The notes under the pieces are model-generated. The model saw only the letters and a program-made list of their open reading frames with translations. It was not told the DNA's origin and did no database searches. A stretch of DNA of 64,000 nucleotides from Planctomycetota bacterium (lineage in GTDB: Bacteria > Planctomycetota > SZUA-567), in assembly GCA_020060765.1 (NCBI GenBank), contig JAGUZQ010000069.1, positions 1 to 64,000 on the forward strand, written 5' to 3'. The translations under genes and the position numbers were made by a program. Positions 1 through 7,236 of this stretch are shown here, piece after piece (the stretch's first letter is position 1; the number at the start of each line of letters is the position of its first letter).

Positions 1-90
1 GATTCGGGCAAGGGAGTAGACTGGCACTTCACAACCTCCGACGCTCGGGTTAAATTGAAACGCCTCTATCCGGTAATTAAGGGCTGACAG
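1..90 (+). CDS. C-terminal end of a possible transposase (partial)
   Basis: Frame 1 is open from the window edge to a TGA at 88-90 and encodes 29 residues ending KLKRLYPVIKG. The pattern W-x-F-T-T-x-D-A-R-x-K-L-K-x-L-Y-P resembles, from memory, the tail of IS630-type transposases. Only the tail is visible, so the catalytic domain cannot be checked and no terminal repeat was identified. It could be the end of an unrelated gene. Confidence 0.4.
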
Positions 91-160
91 GGTACTAGGC
101 TGACGGATTAACGGGTTGTCGGGTTGACAGGTCTGTAATTTTGTAACCCGGCAACTTTAA
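85..160 (+). repeat. GGGTTGAC-type short repeat array
   Basis: Copies of a loose octad (GGCTGAC, GGGTTGTC, GGGTTGACAGG) lie head to tail between the possible transposase end and mnmE. The same unit recurs at 1623-1655, in inverted orientation near 1918-1935, and at 45884-45915. Each copy contains TTGAC, which could act as a -35-like box, but no good -10 is seen here. Confidence 0.45.
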
Positions 161-201
161 CATATCGCAGCGCGTGCCGCCGACACTTCGGAATCCACCC
201 C

Positions 202-1617
202 ATGCGGTTCAGCGACCAGGATACTATCTATGCTCCCTGCTCCCCGCCGGGGCAATCGTTGGCGGCTATTGTCCGACTCTCCGGCGGCGAGGCGCTGGCG
301 GCGGCTGACCGGATTTTCACTCCAACCGACGGCAAGCCCCTGCGCGAGGCGACGGGCGGCGACGTCATGCGGGGAAAGTTATCACTGCCTTTTTCAACAC
401 GCCTCCCCTGCCCTGCCCTGGCCTGCGTCATGCGCGCGCCTGCCAGTTTCACCCGCGAGGACGTGGTTGAGTTCCACGTGCCGGGCGGCGCGCCTATTAT
501 CCGCGCTCTCTGCCGCGCCTTGGCCGCGCAAGGGCTGCGACCGGCAGAAGGCGGAGAGTTCACCCTGCGCGCCTTCCTGCACGGGCGCATCGACCTGGGG
601 CAGGCCGAAGCGGTGGAGCGGATTGTATGCGCTAATTCCGAGGACGAACGGAGAGCCGCCGTCTCCCGCCTCTCGCACCAGTTGACGAAGTCGATAGGCG
701 ACTGGCGCGCGCGGCTGCTGGAACTGTCGGCGCTGGTCGAGGCGTCGCTCGATTTCGACGAGGAAGAATTTGCGGCAGACCGGCGCGAGGAAATGCTTTT
801 CTCCCTGCGGAAAATCGCTGGCGACTGCCGGGAACTGGCGGCGAAAAGCGGCGGCGGTGTTGTCGGCAAGGGCGCGCGGGGCGCGTTGGCGGGATTGACT
901 AATGCGGGAAAAAGTTCGCTGCTGAACAGGCTGTGCGGATATGAGGCGGCGCTGGTCTCTCCGGAAAAATCGACGACGCGCGATTTGCTGGAACGGGAAA
1001 TCGTACTCGGACGCCAGCAAGTGACAATTGCCGATCTTCCCGGATTCGACCTCGGCGACGACATCGCAACTGGGCTTTCCCGCCGCACCGGCACGCAGTT
1101 GCAGACATTCGGCGTCGTCTGTCTCGTTGCCGACTGCGCTGACGAAAACAGCTTCGAGGAATTGCGCGGCATGTTTTCCTGCCTGCGCGGCGCGGTCGTT
1201 ATTCCCGTGCTCAACAAGGTCGACCTCCTGCCTGAGCCGGAAAAACTTTTCCAGGCTAAACAGATGCTGTCAGACCTCATCGCCGCCGAAACCGGAAATA
1301 CGCCTGCACGCATTATCGAACTTTCGGCAGTGACGGGAGAAGGGCTTGATTCCTTGCGGCATGAAATCGAAGCGGCGATTGTCGCGACATTGTCCACCAC
1401 CTCCAGCGGAAGCCTGAGCGCGCGCGAAGCGGCGGAGCTTGCAGTGGCGGCGACCGCCTGCACGCAAGCGGCTGTTCTGCTGGAAAACGGACACGGGCTG
1501 GAGTTGGTCGCGGAGGAATTGCGCGCCGCCTACGAAGCAATGTCACTCGCTACCGGACAGGGTTACGCGGAAGATATTCTGGAAAACATTTTCTCCCGGT
1601 TCTGCATCGGCAAGTGA
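202..1617 (+). CDS. mnmE: tRNA modification GTPase MnmE
   Basis: MnmE, working with MnmG, makes the (carboxymethyl)aminomethyl modification of wobble uridine 34 in some tRNAs. The 471-residue protein has the N-terminal tetrahydrofolate-binding region (REDVVEFH near 86-93), a GTPase domain inserted in a helical domain, and the family C-terminal motif FCIGK ending with Cys-x-Gly-Lys. GTPase motifs are G1 GLTNAGKS (231-238, with the K-loop Asn), TTRD (258-261) and NKVD (338-341). The G3 motif is DLPG (278-281) rather than the usual DTAG, which is atypical. Length is normal for the family. The ATG at 202 is used; no strong ribosome binding site is obvious. No mnmG lies nearby. Confidence 0.93.
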   Translation: MRFSDQDTIYAPCSPPGQSLAAIVRLSGGEALAAADRIFTPTDGKPLREATGGDVMRGKLSLPFSTRLPCPALACVMRAPASFTREDVVEFHVPGGAPIIRALCRALAAQGLRPAEGGEFTLRAFLHGRIDLGQAEAVERIVCANSEDERRAAVSRLSHQLTKSIGDWRARLLELSALVEASLDFDEEEFAADRREEMLFSLRKIAGDCRELAAKSGGGVVGKGARGALAGLTNAGKSSLLNRLCGYEAALVSPEKSTTRDLLEREIVLGRQQVTIADLPGFDLGDDIATGLSRRTGTQLQTFGVVCLVADCADENSFEELRGMFSCLRGAVVIPVLNKVDLLPEPEKLFQAKQMLSDLIAAETGNTPARIIELSAVTGEGLDSLRHEIEAAIVATLSTTSSGSLSAREAAELAVAATACTQAAVLLENGHGLELVAEELRAAYEAMSLATGQGYAEDILENIFSRFCIGK

Positions 1618-1622
1618 CGGGG

Positions 1623-1655
1623 GGATGGGTTGACAGGTAGACGGGTTGACGGGGA
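1623..1655 (+). repeat. GGGTTGAC-type short repeat array
   Basis: GGGTTGACAGGTAGACGGGTTGAC is a tandem of the octad seen at 85-160 and 45884-45915. An inverted copy (CAACCCGTCAACCCGAC) lies near 1918-1935, so the two flank about 260 bp as an inverted pair. Confidence 0.5.
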
Positions 1656-1674
1656 ACGATCCTTCGCCTATAAT
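1646..1674 (+). promoter_or_regulatory. Sigma-70-like promoter upstream of mtlD / candidate RNA
   Basis: TTGACG (1646-1651) and a perfect TATAAT (1669-1674) are separated by 17 bp. The -35 box is formed by the last unit of the GGGTTGAC array. Transcription would start near 1681, some 267 bp before mtlD, leaving room for a leader or a separate small RNA. Confidence 0.65.
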
Positions 1675-1680
1675 AGACGC

Positions 1681-1860
1681 CCTCCATTAAGGGAAGTCCA
1701 AAGATCCCTTAAGTTGAAATAGCACGTTTTATAATAGTCGTTGATCGGAAAATTCCTATAGCTGTCTTGTGCCTGGGAATCAGCGTTGCTTCCGCCCGAT
1801 ATATGGGATGCCACCTTGAAGTACCCAAGTCATCCGATACATCCGGGCGGTCTTCTTTTG
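1681..1860 (+). ncRNA. Candidate structured RNA or mtlD leader
   Basis: About 180 bp follow the promoter. An 8-bp hairpin (TTAAGGGA 1687-1694 with TCCCTTAA 1705-1712) comes first. A long imperfect stem follows (about 1792-1810 pairing with 1831-1850, one bulge and two mismatches, 20-base loop) and ends at TCTTCTTTT (1851-1859), which resembles an intrinsic terminator. The 5' end (GACGCCC) can also pair with the 3' GGGCGGTC, and the size is near that of 6S RNA, but the conserved 6S bubble was not confirmed. It may be a free RNA, an attenuated leader of mtlD, or a repeat interior. Confidence 0.35.
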
Positions 1861-1947
1861 ACTGGCACGACTGGGATTAACAAGCAAGTCACTTAATGAT
1901 GAGACTACCGAACATGACAACCCGTCAACCCGACATCGGAGAAAGTA

Positions 1948-3126
1948 ATGCCTAAGATCGTTCATTTCGGCGCAGGCAACATCGGCCGCTCGCTGGTGGG
2001 GCAGCTTTTTTCCGCTGCGGGTTGGGAAGTGGTTTTTGTCGACGCCTGGCAACCGGTGATTGACGCGCTTAACGCCAGGCGCGAATACAAGGTAGTCATC
2101 AAGGACAACCTGCCCCCCGGCACGCCGTCGGAAATCATGGTCACGAACGTGCGCGGCCTGCCGGCGGTCGAGACGGAAAAAATCGCGCGGGAAATCGCCA
2201 GCGCAGACATGATCGGCACGGCGGTAGGCGCTAACATCCTGCCGAAAATCCTGCCGACCGTCGCCGAGGGTTTGAAACTCCGAAGCGCGCCGATTTCAAT
2301 TCTATTCTGCGAAAACCTGCGCGGAGCAGACAGTATCGCCCGCGCGGAACTGACAAAACTGCTACCCTCCGATTTCGACCTGGAAACAAACGTCGGCCTG
2401 GTCTCTACCAGCATCGGCAAAATGGTGCCGATCATGCCGGATGAAGTGCGCGCGCGCGATCCGCTGGAAGTATGGGCGGAGGCTTACAACAAAATTGTCG
2501 CCGACGGCGAGGCTTTTATCGGCGTGCCGCCCAAAGTCAAGGGGCTGGTGCTGGAAAAGAATTTCCGCGCGCACGTCGACCGGAAACTGTTTATTCACAA
2601 CTTCGGCCACGCAGTGGCGGCGTACCGGGGCGCGCTGGCGAAAAAAACTTTTATCTGGGAATGTATGGCAGACGCAGCCATCCGCGCCGAAACCGAAGCC
2701 GCCATGCGCGAGACCGGCAACGCCTTGATCAAGCGCTATCCCGCCGACTTCAACGAAGATAATCAGAATGAGCACATCACCGATCTGCTCAACCGTTTCG
2801 GCAACAGGGCGCTGGGCGACACGGTGTTCCGGGTGGGGCGCGACCTGTTCCGCAAGCTTTCGCCCGACGACCGCTGTGTCGGCTCGCTCCGGCTGCTGCA
2901 GGAGCAGGGCGGCAAAAGCGAGAATGTCTGCAAGGCCTTGGGCGCGGCGCTGCATTTCAAGGCGACTGACGAAAGCGGGAAAATGTTCCCGGATGACGCG
3001 CGGTTTCAGGAACTGCTGGAAAAGGATGGTGCAGAGTCGATGCTGGTGGGGCATTGCGGCTTGAATCCCGCGAACGACCGGAAAGAAATCGACGCGATTG
3101 TGGCGGAGTATGAAAAATTGAAGTAG
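1948..3126 (+). CDS. mtlD: Mannitol-1-phosphate 5-dehydrogenase
   Basis: Cytoplasmic NAD-dependent oxidation of mannitol 1-phosphate to fructose 6-phosphate. The 392-residue protein starts MPKIVHFGAGNIGRSLVG, with the dinucleotide-binding GAGNIGR at 8-14. Near residue 214 it has KLFIHNFGHAVAAYRG, matching the conserved Lys-x(5)-GHA active-site segment of long-chain mannitol dehydrogenases. The length fits MtlD. An AGAAAG-type ribosome binding site precedes the ATG. No mannitol PTS transporter or regulator lies beside it, so substrate uptake is unknown; a role as an altronate or fructuronate oxidoreductase relative is less likely from the N-terminus. The gene is convergent with the phosphoesterase downstream, only 15 bp away. 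Confidence 0.85.
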   Translation: MPKIVHFGAGNIGRSLVGQLFSAAGWEVVFVDAWQPVIDALNARREYKVVIKDNLPPGTPSEIMVTNVRGLPAVETEKIAREIASADMIGTAVGANILPKILPTVAEGLKLRSAPISILFCENLRGADSIARAELTKLLPSDFDLETNVGLVSTSIGKMVPIMPDEVRARDPLEVWAEAYNKIVADGEAFIGVPPKVKGLVLEKNFRAHVDRKLFIHNFGHAVAAYRGALAKKTFIWECMADAAIRAETEAAMRETGNALIKRYPADFNEDNQNEHITDLLNRFGNRALGDTVFRVGRDLFRKLSPDDRCVGSLRLLQEQGGKSENVCKALGAALHFKATDESGKMFPDDARFQELLEKDGAESMLVGHCGLNPANDRKEIDAIVAEYEKLK

Positions 3127-3141
3127 CATTTTCGGCTTAGA

Positions 3142-4002
3142 TCAGGCGAAATTTTCCTCAAACCCGCGGTCTATCGCCCTGCCTTGCACAAAGGACTTGC
3201 CGAAATCGTAAGCGGTTTCAAATCCGACTTCGCGCGACAGCCATATCGTTTTCATGCGCATCGCGCCGCCTTCTAACTCGATCAGCTTGAACTCGAAAGG
3301 CGCTTCACAAAACGACGGCGTGCTCACGATGTGGGCGTGCCTGTAATTCACGTGCATATTGAGATGATTATGCGCGCCGAGAATCAACCGCAAGTCAGGG
3401 AAGGCTGCCGCTATCCCGTCGATTTCGTTGCGAAAGGATTCGCCCGGATCGTGGAAAAATGCGTCAAAGCCGGTCTGCTCTTTCGGCAGGCCGCAAGCCG
3501 GAGCGTGAGTGCAGAGGATATGCGTCACACCCGGCCGCGACAAAATATTCTTGCGCAAACGCTCTTTCTGTTCCGGCAGAAAATGCGCGCTCTGCTCCGT
3601 GCGCCAGACGTAGGGAACGTTTTCCCAATGCGTCACCAGGACATGCACCGAGCAATCGGGGAAATCGAGCGAATAATCCGCTTCGCCGCAGGGAAAAAAA
3701 TCCGGCGCATGTTTTAGCCATCCATCTTTCGCGCCGGTTTCAGTCAGGTCATGGTTGCCCAGCGAGAGATAAAGCGGAACTTCACACGAAAACATTTGCG
3801 CCGCCCTGGCGATCAATTCTTCGGAATAAGTGTGCGCCATATCGCCGCCATGAAGAATGAAATCCACCTTGCCGTCGTGCTCTATCCAGCGGGAAAGAGC
3901 CTTTGCCAACTCAGGCAGTTTTTCCGGATATGGCGTCTGCTGGGAAAACGCCGGGGGGAAAGCTCCCACATGCGTGTCGGCGATGTAAACGAATCTTGTC
4001 AT
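3142..4002 (-). CDS. Calcineurin-like metallophosphoesterase
   Basis: A 286-residue protein with the dimetal signature of the calcineurin-like superfamily: D9 and H11 in ADTH, GGD at 52-54, GNHD at 82-85, a His in the ILCTHAP segment, and GAHNH near residue 210. It has no signal peptide, so it should act in the cytoplasm. The substrate cannot be predicted; relatives hydrolyse cyclic nucleotides, nucleotides or phosphoproteins. The start overlaps the uvrA stop by 4 nt (ATGA), so the two are probably translationally coupled. A repair-related nuclease role is conceivable from context only. Confidence 0.8.
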   Translation of the reverse strand: MTRFVYIADTHVGAFPPAFSQQTPYPEKLPELAKALSRWIEHDGKVDFILHGGDMAHTYSEELIARAAQMFSCEVPLYLSLGNHDLTETGAKDGWLKHAPDFFPCGEADYSLDFPDCSVHVLVTHWENVPYVWRTEQSAHFLPEQKERLRKNILSRPGVTHILCTHAPACGLPKEQTGFDAFFHDPGESFRNEIDGIAAAFPDLRLILGAHNHLNMHVNYRHAHIVSTPSFCEAPFEFKLIELEGGAMRMKTIWLSREVGFETAYDFGKSFVQGRAIDRGFEENFA

Positions 4003-6812
4003 GTTGGTTTCTCTGAATTATGCACCAGCGCCTTGGCCAGATATCTGCCGGTGTGGCTTTCGGGGCAGGCGACGATTTCCTCGGGGGTGCCGGTGGCAAC
4101 GATGCGCCCGCCTGCTTCGCCGCCTTCGGGGCCGAGGTCGATAATGTAATCGGCGGTCTTGATTACGTCCAGGTTGTGCTCGATCACGATCACGGTGTTG
4201 CCCAGATTCACCAGCCGCTGCAATACGTCCAGCAGTTTGCGGATGTCGCCGAAATGCAGACCTGTCGTCGGCTCGTCCAGGATGTACATCGTTTTGCCAG
4301 TCGCCTTTTTCGACAGTTCCGACGCCAATTTGACGCGCTGCGCCTCGCCCCCCGACAGGGTGGTGCTGCTCTGCCCCAGCGCGACGTAGGAGAGGCCGAC
4401 ATCGGCGAGAGTAATCAGCCCGTCGCGGAGCGGAGGAATGTTCCTGAAAAAGTGGCAGGCTTCGCCGATGCTCATGTCCAGCACCTCGGAAATATGTTTG
4501 CCTTTGTAGCGGATTTCCAGGGTCTCGCGATTGTAACGCTTGCCCCGGCACTGTTCGCAGGTGACAAATACGTCGGGGAGAAAGTGCATCTCGATCCGCA
4601 TCACGCCCGCGCCCTGGCAGTGTTCGCACCTGCCGCCTTTCACGTTGAACGAAAAGCGTCCCGGCGTGTAACCCCGGATTTTCGCCTCCTCCGACTTGGC
4701 GAACAGCTTGCGGATTTCGTCGAACACGCCGGTATACGTCGCGGGATTGGAGCGCGGGGTTTTGCCGATAGGCGACTGGTCGATCTCGATCACCTTGTCG
4801 ATCTGGTCGAGGCCGCGCAGTTTCTTGAATTTTCCCGGCTTGTCCTTGCTGCGGTGAAGCGTTTTCATCAGCGCCTTGTACAAAGTTTCGGTGATAAGCG
4901 TGCTCTTGCCGGAACCGGACACGCCGGTGATGCAGGTGAGGGTACCCAGCGGAAAAGAGACGTTGACGTTTTTCAGATTGTTTTCAGACGCGCCTTCCAG
5001 CCGGACGCATTTCGACCTGATGGCGGTCGGCCTGCGGCTTTCGGGAACAGGGATGAATTCCTCACCGGAGAGATACGCGCCGGTCAGGCTGTTCTTGTTT
5101 GCCATCACTTCCGCGACCGTGCCCTGGGCGATGATCTCCCCGCCGCCCACGCCTGCGCCGGGGCCGAGGTCGACCAGAAAATCGGCGGCGCGCATCACGT
5201 CCTCGTCGTGCTCGACGACGATGACGGTGTTGCCGATATCGCGCATTTTGACGAGGGTGTTAAGCAGGCGGTCGTTGTCGCGCTGGTGCAGGCCGATAGT
5301 CGGCTCGTCCAGCACGTAGCAGACGCCCACCAGTCCGCTGCCGACCTGGCTGGCCAGGCGGATGCGCTGCGCCTCGCCCCCCGAAAGCGTGCCTGACATG
5401 CGGTCGAGCGTGAGGTAGCCCAGCCCCACGTCAGCCATGAATCCGAGGCGCTTCAGGGACTCCTTGCGGATCGGTTCGGCGATGGCGTCCCGCTCGTTGT
5501 CGAGTTTCAGATTCTGCATGAACTCCAACGCACGGTCAACGGTATAGGAAGTGAATTCGCGGATGTTGATGCCGCACACCAGCACGGAGAGCGCCTCGGG
5601 ACGCAGGCGCGCGCCTTTACATTCCGGACAGGGCTGCATCGACATGTATTCGTGAATGCGATGCTTGACGTACTCGCTGTCGGACTCGCGGAAACGGCGC
5701 TCCAGATTGGGAATCACGCCCTCGAACGCGTCGGAGGGATCGCCGTACAGGAGAATGTTCATGACCTTTTTGGGAAAGGTTTCTACCGGCGCGGTCATGC
5801 TCACGCCATAGTCGCGCGCGAATTCCCGCGTCAGGCGGCCGTAGTGCATCCCCATGCGCTTGCCGCCGCCGCGCCAGGCGTTGATCGCGCCGTCAGTCAG
5901 GGACATTTTCGGATCGGGAATAATCAAATCCGGGTCTAGTTCCATCTTGTTGCCCAGCCCGTCGCACGCCCCGCAAGCGCCATAGGGGGAGTTGAAGCTG
6001 AACATGCGCGGCTCCAGCGCCTCGAAAGAGACGTTGCAGTCGACGCAGGCGAAATTCTCGCTGTAGATTGAATCGACCCAGCCCTTGTCTTCCTCCACGC
6101 TGACCAAGACCAGTCCGCCGCTCAGCCTCAGTGCGATTTCCACCGCTTCGGCCAGCCGCCCCTGCGAATTTGGCTTGATCACCAGGCGGTCGATGACGGC
6201 GTCGAGATTGTGCTTCTTCTGCTTGTCGGGAATTTCCTTGAGCTCGCGCGCCTCCTGCATCTCCCCGTCGATCCGCACCCGCACGAACCCTTCGCGCTTG
6301 AGCATCAGCAACACGTCCTTGTGGTTGCCTTTGCGGCCCCGCACGAGGGGGGAGAGGATTATCACTCGCTTGTCTTCCGGCAGTTGCATGACCTGGTCGA
6401 CGATCTGCTGGGGAGTCTGGCGGGCGATTCGCTTGCCACATTTCCAGCAGTGCGGTTCGCCCGCGCGCGCGTACAGCAGGCGCAGGTAATCATATATCTC
6501 TGTGGTCGTGGCGACGGTGGAGCGGGGATTGCTGCTGCCCTTGCGCTGCTCGATGGCGATGGTAGGCGGCAGGCCGGTGATCTGCTCGACGTCCGGCTTC
6601 TGCATCATTTCCAGGAATTGCCGCGCGTAGGCCGACAGGCTTTCGACGTAGCGGCGCTGCCCCTCGACGTAGATGGTGTCGAACGCCAACGAGGATTTTC
6701 CCGAACCGGACAGACCGGTGATGACGGTCAGGGTATTGCGGGGGATGGAAATTTCCACGTTCTTGAGGTTATGCTCCCGCGCGCCGGAGACATGGATAAA
6801 ATTTTCGTTCAA
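3999..6812 (-). CDS. uvrA: Excinuclease ABC subunit A
   Basis: Damage-sensing ATPase of UvrABC nucleotide excision repair. It has two ABC modules with Walker A sites GLSGSGKSS and GVSGSGKST, two LSGGEAQR signatures, and the zinc-binding pairs CWKC, CVDC/CGAC and CEHC/CEQC. I chose a TTG start at 6812 because AAGGAG (6818-6823) sits 5 nt upstream and the product then begins NENFIHVSG as in the family (about 937 residues). An in-frame ATG at 6872 would add 20 unconserved residues and leave almost no leader after the promoter-like boxes at 6886-6915. uvrB and uvrC are not in the window. Confidence 0.95.
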   Translation of the reverse strand: MNENFIHVSGAREHNLKNVEISIPRNTLTVITGLSGSGKSSLAFDTIYVEGQRRYVESLSAYARQFLEMMQKPDVEQITGLPPTIAIEQRKGSSNPRSTVATTTEIYDYLRLLYARAGEPHCWKCGKRIARQTPQQIVDQVMQLPEDKRVIILSPLVRGRKGNHKDVLLMLKREGFVRVRIDGEMQEARELKEIPDKQKKHNLDAVIDRLVIKPNSQGRLAEAVEIALRLSGGLVLVSVEEDKGWVDSIYSENFACVDCNVSFEALEPRMFSFNSPYGACGACDGLGNKMELDPDLIIPDPKMSLTDGAINAWRGGGKRMGMHYGRLTREFARDYGVSMTAPVETFPKKVMNILLYGDPSDAFEGVIPNLERRFRESDSEYVKHRIHEYMSMQPCPECKGARLRPEALSVLVCGINIREFTSYTVDRALEFMQNLKLDNERDAIAEPIRKESLKRLGFMADVGLGYLTLDRMSGTLSGGEAQRIRLASQVGSGLVGVCYVLDEPTIGLHQRDNDRLLNTLVKMRDIGNTVIVVEHDEDVMRAADFLVDLGPGAGVGGGEIIAQGTVAEVMANKNSLTGAYLSGEEFIPVPESRRPTAIRSKCVRLEGASENNLKNVNVSFPLGTLTCITGVSGSGKSTLITETLYKALMKTLHRSKDKPGKFKKLRGLDQIDKVIEIDQSPIGKTPRSNPATYTGVFDEIRKLFAKSEEAKIRGYTPGRFSFNVKGGRCEHCQGAGVMRIEMHFLPDVFVTCEQCRGKRYNRETLEIRYKGKHISEVLDMSIGEACHFFRNIPPLRDGLITLADVGLSYVALGQSSTTLSGGEAQRVKLASELSKKATGKTMYILDEPTTGLHFGDIRKLLDVLQRLVNLGNTVIVIEHNLDVIKTADYIIDLGPEGGEAGGRIVATGTPEEIVACPESHTGRYLAKALVHNSEKPT

Positions 6813-6885
6813 GGCTGCTCCTTGGTCACAAAGATGTTTCCCCTCTTCCGCCGTTTCCTTTTCCGCAGTCATGACGGAATCGGTT

Positions 6886-6915
6886 AGTCTAAAACACCGG
6901 GCAGGAGTTTGTCAA
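6886..6915 (-). promoter_or_regulatory. Promoter-like boxes upstream of uvrA
   Basis: On the minus strand TTGACA (6915-6910) and TAGACT (6891-6886) are 18 bp apart. Transcription would start near 6879, giving about 67 nt of leader before the TTG start at 6812. No LexA-type box was recognised. Confidence 0.45.
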
Positions 6916-7101
6916 ATCCAAAAATCAGGTCACGACGGATTAAAATAGGTCAAAACCGTACCTGTCAGCGGGTATGAGATACCAGACATGGAGAATATTT
7001 TTTATCCCCCTTTTTCGGATTGACAGGACAGGCGATTTGATTTTGACTATGGTTATCTTTCTCTGTGCCTCCGCAAGCCTGGGGCGCACGGATGATTGTT
7101 A

Positions 7102-7178
7102 CCCTCCCAGGGGGAGTTAGAGGGGGTGAAAGGGATAAGGCATTCACCCCTCCCAACCTCCCCTGAAAGGGGAGGAAC
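7102..7178. repeat. CTCCCC/GGGGAGG palindromic element, copy 1
   Basis: About 77 bp: CCTCCCAGGGGGAGTTAGAG, then GGTGAAAGGGATAAGGC, then a right half containing CACCCCTCCCAACCTCCCC and ending GAAAGGGGAGGAACC. The same layout recurs at 16752-16831, 36406-36486 and 40246-40317. Each half is itself palindromic, so it can fold as a double hairpin. Confidence 0.7.
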
Positions 7179-7236
7179 CGCCTATCCCCTTTGCTTGGGG
7201 AATTTGAAAATAGCTGCACAAAACGAACCGGAGACC

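Larger units (their letters stand above)
1618..1947 (+). other. Intergenic region mnmE-mtlD (330 bp)
   Basis: No plausible gene is seen. From left to right it holds a GGGTTGAC repeat array (1623-1655), a promoter-like pair (1646-1674), a hairpin-rich stretch ending in a long stem-loop and T-rich tract (1681-1860), and inverted GGGTTGAC copies just before mtlD (about 1918-1935). Confidence 0.7.

Noticed and set aside
1780-2052. Minus-strand reading frame over the mtlD start and candidate RNA
   Set aside because: It overlaps the clear mtlD start and a hairpin region and shows no family features.
6813-6872. N-terminal extension of UvrA from the ATG at 6872
   Set aside because: The extension is not family-like and the TTG at 6812 has a strong AAGGAG site; a promoter would leave only about 7 nt before 6872.
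7096-7236. Upstream extension of the TolC-like reading frame from the ATG at 7096
   Set aside because: These 47 codons are mainly a CTCCCC repeat element and precede a proper lipoprotein signal at 7237.
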